Assembly (NCBI RefSeq): GCF_019599045.1
Contig: NZ_CP080623.1
Span: forward strand, 1,200,501-1,264,500
DNA length: 64,000 bases
Reading direction: 5' to 3'
Source: Roseovarius sp. SCSIO 43702
GTDB taxonomy: Bacteria; Pseudomonadota; Alphaproteobacteria; Rhodobacterales; Rhodobacteraceae
A program made the translations under genes and the position numbers. Shown piece by piece: positions 29,140-37,155 of this stretch (position 1 is its first letter; every line of letters begins with the position of its first letter). The notes below the pieces were generated by a model. That model saw only the letters and a program-made list of their open reading frames with translations, did not search any database and was not told the origin of the DNA.

Positions 29140-30000
29140 TCAGGAGGTTCCGGTCCAGATGGCGCGCAGATGGTCGGCAAAGCCACGCGCCGTGACATGG
29201 GCCTCGCGCACCAGGTGGTCGAAATGGTCGGTGAGGGCGCGCACACGCTCGGTATCGCGAAAGACGATGTAGGATTGTCCCATGTAGATCGCGCCCAGAA
29301 GCGGGCCGAAGATCGTGACCGGCGCCGAGTAGAGCCGGCGCGCGTCGAAGAGCGTGATGCGCAGACGCGGATAGAGCTGTTCCGTCTCGGTTATGAACTG
29401 CTGCACCTGCGCGTCGCGCAGATCGCGCGAGAGGCCGGTGTAGTATCCTTCGCCGCGCACGAAGGAATGAATCTCGTAAAGGGGCATGGCGATCTCGTAA
29501 TCGGATTGCGTGCGCCTGATCCAGCCCATGCGATCCTGTGACGCGCCGACGGCCTGATCGATGGAGCGGCCGAGGTGGGGAGCGTATTCCCATTCCAGCA
29601 CCTCGCGCGTCTTGAGCATGTCGGGCAGACCCGCCGGAACGTGGCGGATCTTGTAGCCCTCGGCCTCCTGGTGCCAGCGGAAGATCTGTTCGTCCGCCGC
29701 CGCGCGGCGGGCGCGGGTAAGAGTCAGGGAATGGGCGAGGATATCGGCGGCGGTCTCGGGCCGGTCGGTAAGACCGAGGAGCCAGTCGGCGGAAATCCCG
29801 AGGGCCGCGGCGCATTCTCCGACCACCTAGGCATTGGGGAGCCGTGCGCCGTCGCCTCCGAGAAGTTGCGACACGGTGGAGCGGTCGACGCCGATCTGTC
29901 GCGCGAGCGCGCTCTGGGACATGCTTCGTTCGGCCATCGCCTCGCGGAGCCGGGACCGGAAGAGCCGCGCGCGGGCACGTTTGTCCATTTTCTCATTCAT
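29140..30000 (-). pseudogene. XRE-type regulator interrupted by an in-frame amber codon
   Basis: Reading from ATG 30000, the frame gives a Cro/C1-type helix-turn-helix (MSQSALARQIGVDRSTVSQLL) and then meets TAG at 29827-29829, after residue 57. The same frame continues without any shift to 29140 with VVGECAAALGISADWLLGL and a ~200-residue effector-type domain. The two pieces join perfectly as one protein of about 286 residues, so a single point mutation (for example CAG to TAG) explains it. Reinitiation at the GTG after the stop would lack the DNA-binding domain. It is divergent from a fatty acid desaturase gene, its probable target. A sequencing error cannot be excluded. Confidence 0.85.
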
Positions 30001-30024
30001 ATGATGATTAATATCACCATGGTG

Positions 30025-30199
30025 GTCAGAAGTTAACTGCTTTCGCAGCTCGCGAGACGCGGCGACAGCACGTCCTGACATGCAAAACGGCCAAATTCAC
30101 CCGGCGGGTTCAATGGGTCCAGCGCATTGGAGAGATGAATTAAAGCAGCAGAAGATTATAAAAATCAACAAACGAGGGTAATGTTAACCACATTCTGAC
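30025..30199. promoter_or_regulatory. divergent control region of regulator and desaturase
   Basis: An AT-richer stretch. GTCAGAAGTTAAC at 30025-30037 is mirrored by GTTAACCACATTCTGAC at 30183-30199, so each divergent start has the pair GTTAAC and TTCTGAC in symmetrical orientation. A further perfect 10-base palindrome CACCATGGTG lies at 30016-30025. A TATAAA hexamer for the desaturase occurs near 30156. These are candidate binding sites for the XRE-type regulator. Confidence 0.4.
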
Positions 30200-30209
30200 T
30201 GCTCGGGAC

Positions 30210-31265
30210 ATGTCGCGTGACGTAGGCTTCTTCGCGGGGAAGAACGGGAACATCATGACACATCCAACCGATGCGCCGTGTGACGGCGCGATGAAGAATG
30301 GAACCGCGGCGATGACGGAAGCGGTCGAGCAATCCGCCTTCTCGGGGCTCGAGCATATCCTGCGCGACGCGCGCGAGATGGAGCGCGCGGTCGAGTGGCC
30401 GACCGTGGCGCTTCTGGCCGGGGTCTATGGCGCCTTCGTGCTGACAACGCTTTCGCTCAGCACGATCTCGCTTGCGCTGGCGACGCTGCTCCTGGTGCCG
30501 CTGGTGGCGCTGCATTCGTCGCTGACCCACGAGGCGGTCCATGGCCATCCCACGCGCAGCGCGCGCCTCAACGCGGCCTTGCTTTTTCCCTGTCTCATCA
30601 TCGCGATCCCCTACCTGCGGTTCAAGGATCAGCACCTTGCGCATCACGTGGACAGCGTCCTGACCGACCCTTACGACGACCCGGAATCGAACTTTCACGA
30701 TCCGGCGGTCTGGGCGCGGTTGCCGCGCTGGTTCAGGGCGGTGCTGAGTTTCAACAACACGCTCCTGGGCCGGTTGATCGTGGGGCCGGCGGTGGCGCTG
30801 GCGAGTTTCCTGCGCGATGACTGGCGCGCCATCCGCAGCGGCGACGCAGGGGTGTTGCGCGGTTGGCTCTGGCATGGTCCGGCGGCGGGTCTCGTGCTGG
30901 CGTGGGTCGCGTGGACGCCGATGCCGATATGGGCTTATCTCGTGGCGTGTTACGGGGCGATGTCGGTCCTCAAGATCCGCACGTTCCTCGAACATCGTGC
31001 GCATGAGCGCGCCAGCGGCCGGACCGTGGTGATCGAGGACCGGGGGATTCTGGCCTTCCTCTTTCTGAACAACAACCTGCACGTCGTTCATCACATGCAT
31101 CCGCGCGTCGCGTGGTATCGGCTTTGGGACGTCTACGAGGCCGATCCCGAGAAGTATCTGCGCCGAAATGACGGGTATCGCTACGGCTCCTACGGCGAGA
31201 TTTTCCGCAAGTACTTCCTGCGCGCCAAGGATCCGGTGCCGCATCCGCTCTGGGAGAAGCGGTAG
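30210..31265 (+). CDS. membrane fatty acid desaturase
   Basis: A 351-residue di-iron membrane enzyme with the three histidine boxes HEAVHGH (near residue 106), HLAHH (near 141) and HVVHHMHP (near 291) and four hydrophobic segments between and around them. It would introduce a double bond into membrane lipid acyl chains with O2 and an electron donor. Start uncertain: ATG 30210 gives a hydrophilic leader, and ATG 30255 is also possible. The adjacent broken regulator and mirrored sites suggest it was once controlled by an XRE protein. Confidence 0.87.
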   Translation: MSRDVGFFAGKNGNIMTHPTDAPCDGAMKNGTAAMTEAVEQSAFSGLEHILRDAREMERAVEWPTVALLAGVYGAFVLTTLSLSTISLALATLLLVPLVALHSSLTHEAVHGHPTRSARLNAALLFPCLIIAIPYLRFKDQHLAHHVDSVLTDPYDDPESNFHDPAVWARLPRWFRAVLSFNNTLLGRLIVGPAVALASFLRDDWRAIRSGDAGVLRGWLWHGPAAGLVLAWVAWTPMPIWAYLVACYGAMSVLKIRTFLEHRAHERASGRTVVIEDRGILAFLFLNNNLHVVHHMHPRVAWYRLWDVYEADPEKYLRRNDGYRYGSYGEIFRKYFLRAKDPVPHPLWEKR

Positions 31266-31284
31266 GCCGGATGGCGCCGCGCGG

Positions 31285-32001
31285 TCAGTCCGCCGCGCCG
31301 GGGGCGTGGCCGCGCAAACGCAGGAAGAGGCTTTCCTCGTCATCGTTGCGGAAAAAGGGCACGGAAGCGGGCGGCGCGGGGTTTCGCGCGTAGTCGGCCA
31401 GTTCGGCCAGCACGACCTCGGTGATGAAGGGCAGGTCGATCTCGCGCACGCGGGAGAGCGGCACCCATTGCAGGTGGCTGAGCTCGTCGCTGGCGGCCGA
31501 GAAATCGTCGAGGTCGCCGGTGATCTCGGACGCGTCCACCACGAAGAAGCGCGCGTCGAAGCGGCGGGGCCGGCCCGGCGGCGTGATGGCGCGGAAGAAG
31601 AAGCGCAGCGCGTGCGCGCTGGGAAGGTGGCCGCGGCGGGCATAGTCGCGCCAGTCGGGGGCGGGTGTGCCGGGCCACGTGCCGGGCGTGCCGAGGATGA
31701 GGCCGGTCTCCTCCCAAAGTTCGCGGATGGCCGTGACCGGGAGCACGCGGGAGAGATCGCGCGCGCAGTCCTCGCGCAGGCGTTCCGCGCAGAGATCGGG
31801 GAGCGGCCGGGCGAGGGGGACATCGGCATCCTCGGCGTCGACGGCGCCACCCGGGAAGACGAACTTGCTGGGCATGAAGGCCGCCGCCGAGCCGCGCTGG
31901 CCCATCAGCACGCGCGGCTCGGTCGCGGCATCGCGCAGGACGATGACGGTGGCCGCATCGCGCAGCGCGGTCTTGTCGACGGGGGGCGTGGGGGCTGTCA
32001 T
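31285..32001 (-). CDS. Nudix hydrolase, NUDT19-like split box
   Basis: A 238-residue protein. The Nudix box is split: GGAVDAEDAD near residue 50 and RELWEETGLIL near residue 93, with about 35 residues between. An insertion within the box is known from the NUDT19 (RP2) group of CoA diphosphatases, so a CoA- or acyl-CoA-cleaving role is possible. The catalytic REXXEE residues are intact. The N-terminal strand ATVIVLRD and MGQRGSAAAFMPSKFVFPGG are typical. It is convergent with the desaturase and followed on the same strand by DUF983. Confidence 0.85.
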   Translation of the reverse strand: MTAPTPPVDKTALRDAATVIVLRDAATEPRVLMGQRGSAAAFMPSKFVFPGGAVDAEDADVPLARPLPDLCAERLREDCARDLSRVLPVTAIRELWEETGLILGTPGTWPGTPAPDWRDYARRGHLPSAHALRFFFRAITPPGRPRRFDARFFVVDASEITGDLDDFSAASDELSHLQWVPLSRVREIDLPFITEVVLAELADYARNPAPPASVPFFRNDDEESLFLRLRGHAPGAAD

Positions 32002-32038
32002 CGCGTCCTCGGGTTTCGTGGGCGGGCGCGCTGTGCCG

Positions 32039-32455
32039 TCAGTCGCCGTCGCGTCCGAACCCGTGCATGCGTCGGGCCCACTGGAACGCGACGACCGCGC
32101 CCTTCAATCGTGGCAGAAGGTAGAGCGAAAGGCCGACGCAGCCAATGGTGAAGGTCGTGGCGAGGACGAGCGGATCGGGGCGGAACTGCACGAACATGAC
32201 GTGCAGGAGGGGTGCCATGATGTGCCCCACGAGGAGGATCGTGAGATAGGCCGGCCCGTCATCGGCGCGCTGCGGGGTGAGGTCCTGCCGGCAGACGGGG
32301 CAGGCGTCGCGCACCTTGAGATAGCTTCGGAACATCGGTCCCGAGCCGCAATTGGGGCATTTGCGCCGGAAGCCGCACCAGAGCGCCGCGCCGAGCGGAC
32401 GGTCCTCTTCGGGGGCGGCGGGAGCGGTCGTGACGGCGATCGTGTCGTCTGCCAT
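32039..32455 (-). CDS. DUF983 zinc-ribbon membrane protein
   Basis: A 138-residue protein from ATG 32455 (GAGGATTCC upstream). It has a zinc-ribbon-like pair of CXXC knuckles (KCPNCGSGPMF and ACPVCRQDL), then two membrane helices (about residues 70-90 and 95-118). This is the DUF983 pattern. Function is unknown; in many alphaproteobacteria the gene sits beside a Nudix gene, as here. The longer frame to 32614 is rejected for lack of ribosome binding site and odd composition. Confidence 0.85.
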   Translation of the reverse strand: MADDTIAVTTAPAAPEEDRPLGAALWCGFRRKCPNCGSGPMFRSYLKVRDACPVCRQDLTPQRADDGPAYLTILLVGHIMAPLLHVMFVQFRPDPLVLATTFTIGCVGLSLYLLPRLKGAVVAFQWARRMHGFGRDGD

Positions 32456-32659
32456 GGAATCCTCGTTGCGATTTCGGCGCAATGTGGTCGAAACGGGCGA
32501 AAATAGGAAGGCTCGAGGGCCCTCTTGCGGCGGGATGTCGCGCGGTGAGGGATTTTCCGCGCGGGTGGCGACGGAAACCGGGGCCGGGTGCGTGTAAGGA
32601 GGGACATCGGACAAGAGGCCGGTGTTTCAACCCGAATGCAAAAGACGGAGACTTGAGAC

Positions 32660-33133
32660 ATGACGAGCAATGCAACGAAGTCCAATATCGGCCGGATGAT
32701 CCTTCTGGCGACCGCGGTGAGCCTGGGATATGCCGGGACGGCACAGGCGGGACCGGGCGGCGAGCGGCCGACCTTCGAGGCGCTGGACGCCGATGGCGAT
32801 GGCAAGATCACCCGCGCCGAGATGCAGGCGCATCGCGATGCGCGCTTTGCCGAGGTCGACAGCGACGGCGACGGCAAGCTGAGTGCGGCCGAGCTCGAAG
32901 CCCGGATGAAGGCCCGTGCCGAGCGCCGCGCCGCGCGCATGCTGGAGCGGCTGGACACGGATGGCGATGGTGCGGTGAGCAAGGCCGAGATGGAGGCGCG
33001 CCGGGGGGGCGATCACATGATGCGCGCCGACGGCGATGGCGACGGTGCGATCTCGAAGGCGGAGTTCGACGCGATGAAGGCGCAGATGAAGAAGCGGCAC
33101 GGCAAGAAGGCCGACAAGTCGCAAGGCGAGTGA
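32660..33133 (+). CDS. secreted EF-hand protein
   Basis: A 157-residue protein with a signal peptide (ILLATAVSLGYAGTAQA) and four EF-hand loops: DADGDGKITRAE, DSDGDGKLSAAE, DTDGDGAVSKAE and DGDGDGAISKAE, starting near residues 43, 66, 99 and 124. Each has the Asp/Asp/Asp/Glu ligand pattern for Ca2+. A basic Lys-rich tail ends the protein. It lies just upstream of an ECF sigma gene and may be part of an envelope calcium or metal sensing module, which is inference. Confidence 0.88.
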   Translation: MTSNATKSNIGRMILLATAVSLGYAGTAQAGPGGERPTFEALDADGDGKITRAEMQAHRDARFAEVDSDGDGKLSAAELEARMKARAERRAARMLERLDTDGDGAVSKAEMEARRGGDHMMRADGDGDGAISKAEFDAMKAQMKKRHGKKADKSQGE

Positions 33134-33162
33134 CGCGGGAAGGCGGCGCGGCGGCGGGGAGC

Positions 33163-33807
33163 ATGGTCTCCCCGCTCCGTGGCCGCCTTGCCGGCAGGAT
33201 GGAAACGGGCCGCGAGAGCATGGTGACGGGTGCGAGCGACGAACCGGGCGGAACGGATGACGACGCGTTGCTCGCGGCCTTCGCCGCCGGGGACGTGGCC
33301 GCCGCGCGGCTGCTGACCGACCGTCATCTGCCGCGCGTTCTGGCGCATGCGGCCCGTCTGCTGGGGCAAAGGGCCGAGGCGGAGGACGTGGCGCAAGAGG
33401 CGATGCTGCGGCTTTGGCGCAAGGCGCCGGAGTGGGAGCCGGGCGGCGCCCGCGTGTCGACCTGGCTCTACCGCGTGGTGGCCAATCTCTGCGCGGACAG
33501 GACGCGGCGGGCGCGCGAGGTGGCGCTGGAGGCCGCGCCCGAACCGCGGGACGGCGCACCCACGGTCGTGGCGCGTATGGAGGCGGAGGATCGCGCGGCC
33601 GCCCTGCAAGCCGCGCTGATGCGATTGCCGGAGCGACAGCGCGAGGCCGTGGTGCTGCGGCATATCGAGGGTTTGGGCAATGGCGAGATCGCGCGCATCA
33701 TGGAGACGAGCATCGAGGCGATAGAAAGCCTGATCGCGCGGGGCAAGCGTGCGCTGGCTGCGGATCTGACGGATAAACGCGAGGCATTGGGGTTGGACGA
33801 TGAGTGA
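33163..33807 (+). CDS. ECF-type RNA polymerase sigma factor
   Basis: A 214-residue sigma-70 family protein if started at ATG 33163; ATGs at 33199 and 33220 are alternatives and would remove only non-conserved residues. Region 2 contains RAEAEDVAQEAMLRLWRKAP and VSTWLYRVVANLCADRTRR. Region 4 contains LPERQREAVVLRHIEGLGNGEIA followed by the recognition-helix segment MSIEAIESLIARGKRAL (first residue Thr in the sequence). It directs RNA polymerase to its own regulon. The next gene overlaps by eight bases and is the likely membrane regulator. Confidence 0.88.
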   Translation: MVSPLRGRLAGRMETGRESMVTGASDEPGGTDDDALLAAFAAGDVAAARLLTDRHLPRVLAHAARLLGQRAEAEDVAQEAMLRLWRKAPEWEPGGARVSTWLYRVVANLCADRTRRAREVALEAAPEPRDGAPTVVARMEAEDRAAALQAALMRLPERQREAVVLRHIEGLGNGEIARIMETSIEAIESLIARGKRALAADLTDKREALGLDDE

Positions 33808-34177
33808 ACATGACACGGAAAAGCGGCACGAGGCGGCCGGGTTGGACCCCTTCTTCGCCGCGGCACGGGAGAGGTCTGAACGGCCCGATGCGGCTCTGCG
33901 GGGCCGGGTGATGGCCGACGCCATGCGCGAAATGGAGACGCGGCGACCGCTGTCGCGGCGCGCGTGGGAGCGGCTGCGGGCCATTGCGGCGGCCATGGGC
34001 GGCGCACCGGCCTTCGCGACGCTGACCCTGGCCGCGATCGCGGGCGTGTGGGTGGGGCTGGCACAGCCCGGCGGAGCGGACGCGGTGGCCGCGCTTCTGG
34101 GGTACGGGGATACCGACGGCCTCACGCTCGAAATCGGCGCGGGCGACGCGTTCGCGAACCTGGAAGGAGCGTTCTGA
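33800..34177 (+). CDS. single-pass membrane protein, putative anti-sigma partner
   Basis: A 125-residue protein with an acidic/basic N-terminal half (residues 1-65), one membrane helix (about residues 72-92, APAFATLTLAAIAGVWVGLA) and a short periplasmic end. The ATG overlaps the sigma-factor stop, which is the classic arrangement for an anti-sigma factor. No zinc HXXXCXXC motif is present, so it is not of the ZAS type. The function is inferred from position and topology. Confidence 0.7.
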   Translation: MSEHDTEKRHEAAGLDPFFAAARERSERPDAALRGRVMADAMREMETRRPLSRRAWERLRAIAAAMGGAPAFATLTLAAIAGVWVGLAQPGGADAVAALLGYGDTDGLTLEIGAGDAFANLEGAF

Positions 34178-34659
34178 TGACGAAGACGGCAGGGAATGGC
34201 CGGACGAAACGCTGGCTGGGGGTGCTTCTGACCGCGTCGCTCGCGCTCAACCTCGCGGTGGCCGGGGCGATCGGTGGCGCGCTCTGGATGCGGGGCGGTG
34301 CCGGGGGCGGGCATGGTGGCAAGGCGGTGGCCGGCGGGCCGCTGACCCGCGCGCTGGAACCCGAGGACCGGCGCGAGATCGCGCGCGCGTTGAGGGCGGA
34401 GCGACGCGCGGCGGGCGCCACGCGCGCCGCACGGACGGAGTCGTTCGACGCGGTGATGGCGGCGGTGAGACAGGTGCCGTTCGACGCGGACGCGCTGAGC
34501 CGCGCGATGGAGGCGCATCGCGCCTTCTTCGAGCGAGACCTCGCGGTCGGACAGCGTCTCCTGATCGAGCGCCTTTCGCAGATGAGCGACGCCGAGCGCG
34601 CAGCGTTCGCGGAGAGGGTGGAGGCACATCACGCAGGCCGCGGCAGAAACGGGCACTGA
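34177..34659 (+). CDS. periplasmic heavy-metal sensor-like protein (CnrX/Spy type)
   Basis: A 160-residue protein with an N-terminal anchor (RWLGVLLTASLALNLAVAGAI) and a helical periplasmic part containing LTRALEPEDRREIARALRAE and a final MSDAERAAFAERVEAHH. This matches the 'periplasmic heavy metal sensor' family related to CnrX and Spy. The start shares one base with the previous stop (TGATG). With the sigma factor and membrane partner it forms a probable sensing cassette, with metal as a possible signal. Confidence 0.75.
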   Translation: MTKTAGNGRTKRWLGVLLTASLALNLAVAGAIGGALWMRGGAGGGHGGKAVAGGPLTRALEPEDRREIARALRAERRAAGATRAARTESFDAVMAAVRQVPFDADALSRAMEAHRAFFERDLAVGQRLLIERLSQMSDAERAAFAERVEAHHAGRGRNGH

Positions 34660-34672
34660 CCGCGCCGTTTGA

Positions 34673-36079
34673 TCAGGCGGCGGGTCGCGTGCTTTGGAAG
34701 GTGACGGTGTTGCGCCCCTGCGCCTTGGAGGCGTAGAGCGCGCGATCTGCCTGGGCCAGCAGGGCCTCGGCCCCGCCGGCGGCGCCGGTCCGGGCGCCGC
34801 CCATGACGACACCCACCGAAATCGTCACGGGAACCGATTGAGGCTCACCGGTCACGCGCATCGGTATCTCGGCCACGCGGCGGCACAGACGGTCGGCCGC
34901 CATGCGGGCGGCGGAAGCCTCGAGACCGGGACAGATGACGAGGAATTCCTCACCGCCGATGCGTGCGACGACATCCTCGTGCCGGAGGCTGCCGAGCAGC
35001 AGATCGGAGACCTGCGCGAGAACCTCGTCGCCGGCCGCGTGCCCGTAGCGGTCGTTGATACGCTTGAAATGGTCGAGATCGGCCAGCATGACCGCGAAGG
35101 GAGGGCCGCCGCGATCGTCCGTTCGCCCTTCGCAGAGACGTTGGAGGAAGGGCAGCGCGAAGCGCCGGTTGTAGAGCCCGGTCAGCGGATCGGTGATCGA
35201 GGCGCGCAGCCCGTCGCGCAGCCGCGTGCGCAGAACATGTGCGGTCTGCGCCTGCCGCACGAGCCGGTCGAGACGCAGGGCGATGTGGTCGGGCGCGACC
35301 GGCCCCAGCATCACGTCGTCGAGCCCCGCGTCGAGCAGCTGCGCCGCCGTCTCCTCGTCCTCGGTGTCGAGAAGGGCGAGGACAGCGGCCTGCCGCGTGT
35401 CGGGTGCCGCCCGAAGCTCGGCCAGGAGGCGCAGGGCGTCACCGTGCGGCAGGTCGGCCAGGTGCAGCAGAAGCGCGTCGGGACGCGGCGCGCGCGAGAG
35501 GGCGGGAAAGGGGCGGGTGGCATCGACGAGGCGCAGCCGGTGGGACAGCCGGCCCTCGAGCCCACGCATCAGGATCGAGCCGGGGGCGCCTTCGGGTGCG
35601 ACGAGAGCGATGTGGCCGGGCCGGTCGAGCGCCGCCGGCTCCTCGGCGAAGCCCGCGGTGCCGGTGGTGGCCTGTTGCCGCAAGTCGCGCAGGCTGTTGC
35701 GGCGGAAAAGCAGGCCGCGCAACCGCGCAAGCAGGAGTGCATCGTGGAAGGGCCGGGTGATCACCGCGTCGGCACGCGCCAAGAGACGTGCGCGCAGGTC
35801 CGCGTCCGCCGCCGCGTCGGCGCCCCCGTCGAGCAGGACCGCGATGGGAATGTCGGGCAGGTCGGGCCGCGCGCGCAGCGCGTCGATCAGCCCCGCCGCG
35901 TCGCGGTCGGGCAGCGCGTTGCTGATCAAAATGAGATCGGGCGAGATGTCGCGCGCAAGGCGCATCGTATCGGCCGCCGTGCCCGCCTGGGACACGTCGA
36001 AATGCCCCGCCGAGAGCTTCACCTTCAGGATGATCCTGTTGGTGGCCACCGGATCGGCGATGAGAATCTTCCCTGGCAT
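34673..36079 (-). CDS. pleD: PleD-like diguanylate cyclase with degenerate receiver
   Basis: A 468-residue protein with two receiver-like domains (about 1-130 and 150-285) and a GGDEF domain at the end. The active site is GGEEF near residue 374, and an RHED inhibitory I-site lies just before it, so the cyclase should be active and product-inhibited. In the first receiver the usual phospho-acceptor segment reads LILISNALPDRD, with Ser where Asp is expected, and the acidic pair is ADP. Control by phosphorylation is therefore doubtful. PleD makes cyclic-di-GMP for the switch between motile and attached life. Confidence 0.85.
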   Translation of the reverse strand: MPGKILIADPVATNRIILKVKLSAGHFDVSQAGTAADTMRLARDISPDLILISNALPDRDAAGLIDALRARPDLPDIPIAVLLDGGADAAADADLRARLLARADAVITRPFHDALLLARLRGLLFRRNSLRDLRQQATTGTAGFAEEPAALDRPGHIALVAPEGAPGSILMRGLEGRLSHRLRLVDATRPFPALSRAPRPDALLLHLADLPHGDALRLLAELRAAPDTRQAAVLALLDTEDEETAAQLLDAGLDDVMLGPVAPDHIALRLDRLVRQAQTAHVLRTRLRDGLRASITDPLTGLYNRRFALPFLQRLCEGRTDDRGGPPFAVMLADLDHFKRINDRYGHAAGDEVLAQVSDLLLGSLRHEDVVARIGGEEFLVICPGLEASAARMAADRLCRRVAEIPMRVTGEPQSVPVTISVGVVMGGARTGAAGGAEALLAQADRALYASKAQGRNTVTFQSTRPAA

Positions 36080-36164
36080 CGACGGCTCGCCTTTCTGACT
36101 TGCCCTTTTGTTTGTCTCGACTATCCATGCGAGGGGTTAAGAAATCCTTTCCAAGGTCTTTACG

Positions 36165-36452
36165 ATGCGATCAGATGAGCCGAAATCCGCCGACACCCTG
36201 GGGCTCGAAGCGCTGGCATGGCTGGTGGGCAATGATGAGCTTCTGCCGGTCTTCCTGGGATCGACCGGCGCCTCCGAGGATGACCTGCGCGCGGGTGCCA
36301 CGGATCCCTCGTTCCTCGCGGCGGTGCTCGATTTCGTGATGCTGGACGACGCGTGGGTTCTCGGATTCGCGCGGGATACCGGCCATGCGCCCGAGGCGGT
36401 GCTTCGGGCGCGCCGCGCCCTGCCGGGGGGTGCGCATGTCGAGTGGACCTGA
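36165..36452 (+). CDS. DUF3572 family protein
   Basis: A 95-residue helical protein with LEALAWLVGNDELLPVFLGSTG and FLAAVLDFVMLDDAWVLGFA, the family pattern of alphaproteobacterial DUF3572. The function is unknown; the gene is often near pleD, as here (divergent, 85 bases apart). Its end overlaps the start of the HAD phosphatase gene by 17 bases. Confidence 0.85.
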   Translation: MRSDEPKSADTLGLEALAWLVGNDELLPVFLGSTGASEDDLRAGATDPSFLAAVLDFVMLDDAWVLGFARDTGHAPEAVLRARRALPGGAHVEWT

Positions 36453-37155
36453 GGACCGCGCCGCCACCCCGATAGAGGCGGTCGTCTTCGACAAGGACGG
36501 CACGCTCTTCGACTTCCACGCGACGTGGAGCACCTGGGCGGGAGAGATCATCCGGGACCTGGCCGGAGGGGTGCCCGCGCGCGAGGCGGCGCTGGCGCGG
36601 GAGATGGCGTTCGACCTCGAGGCGGGAAGGTTCCGCGCCGAAAGCCCCATCGTCGCCTGCACCCACCGGGAGGCCACGCGGATCGTCGCGAAGGGCCTGG
36701 GCCGGGAAGCGACGGAGGATCTCGAGACCTATCTCGCGATGACGGCGTCGAGGATCCCGCAGGTCGAGGCGGTGCCGCTCGGCGCGCTTCTCGATGGGCT
36801 GAAGGCGCGCGGGCTGCGCCTTGGCGTCATGACGAATGACACCGAAGAGGGCGCCTGGGCGCATCTGGGCGGGGCGGACGTCGCGGACAGGTTCGATTTC
36901 GTCGCCGGGTTCGACAGCGGGCACGGGGCCAAGCCCGATCCCGACCCGCTGCTGGCCTTTGCGCGCGCCGTGGGCGTCGCGCCCGCGCGGGTGGCCATGG
37001 TGGGCGACAGCCTCCATGACCTGCATTCGGGCCGCGCGGCGGGGATGCGCACGGTGGGGGTGCTGACCGGGACCGCCACGCGAGGCGAGCTGGCGCCCCA
37101 TGCGGACGTGGTGTTGCCGGATATCGGCCATCTGCCGGCATGGCTCGACCGGTGA
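36436..37155 (+). CDS. HAD-superfamily phosphatase (Gph-like)
   Basis: The 239-residue protein has the HAD motifs: I, FDKDGTLFDF (residues 18-27, nucleophile Asp19); II, MTNDT; III, GAKPDPDP; IV, MVGDSLHDL near residue 189. A helical cap follows motif I. It is related to phosphoglycolate phosphatases; the substrate is not certain. ATG 36436 is chosen, as motif I then lies at a normal distance. The next gene overlaps its 3' end. Confidence 0.88.
   Translation: MSSGPEDRAATPIEAVVFDKDGTLFDFHATWSTWAGEIIRDLAGGVPAREAALAREMAFDLEAGRFRAESPIVACTHREATRIVAKGLGREATEDLETYLAMTASRIPQVEAVPLGALLDGLKARGLRLGVMTNDTEEGAWAHLGGADVADRFDFVAGFDSGHGAKPDPDPLLAFARAVGVAPARVAMVGDSLHDLHSGRAAGMRTVGVLTGTATRGELAPHADVVLPDIGHLPAWLDR

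Noticed and set aside
29827..29829. TAG read as pyrrolysine in the XRE regulator, given an MttB homologue in the window
   Set aside because: No pyl genes are seen, the MttB homologue itself has no in-frame TAG, and bacteria of this group are not known for pyrrolysine use. A nonsense mutation is simpler.
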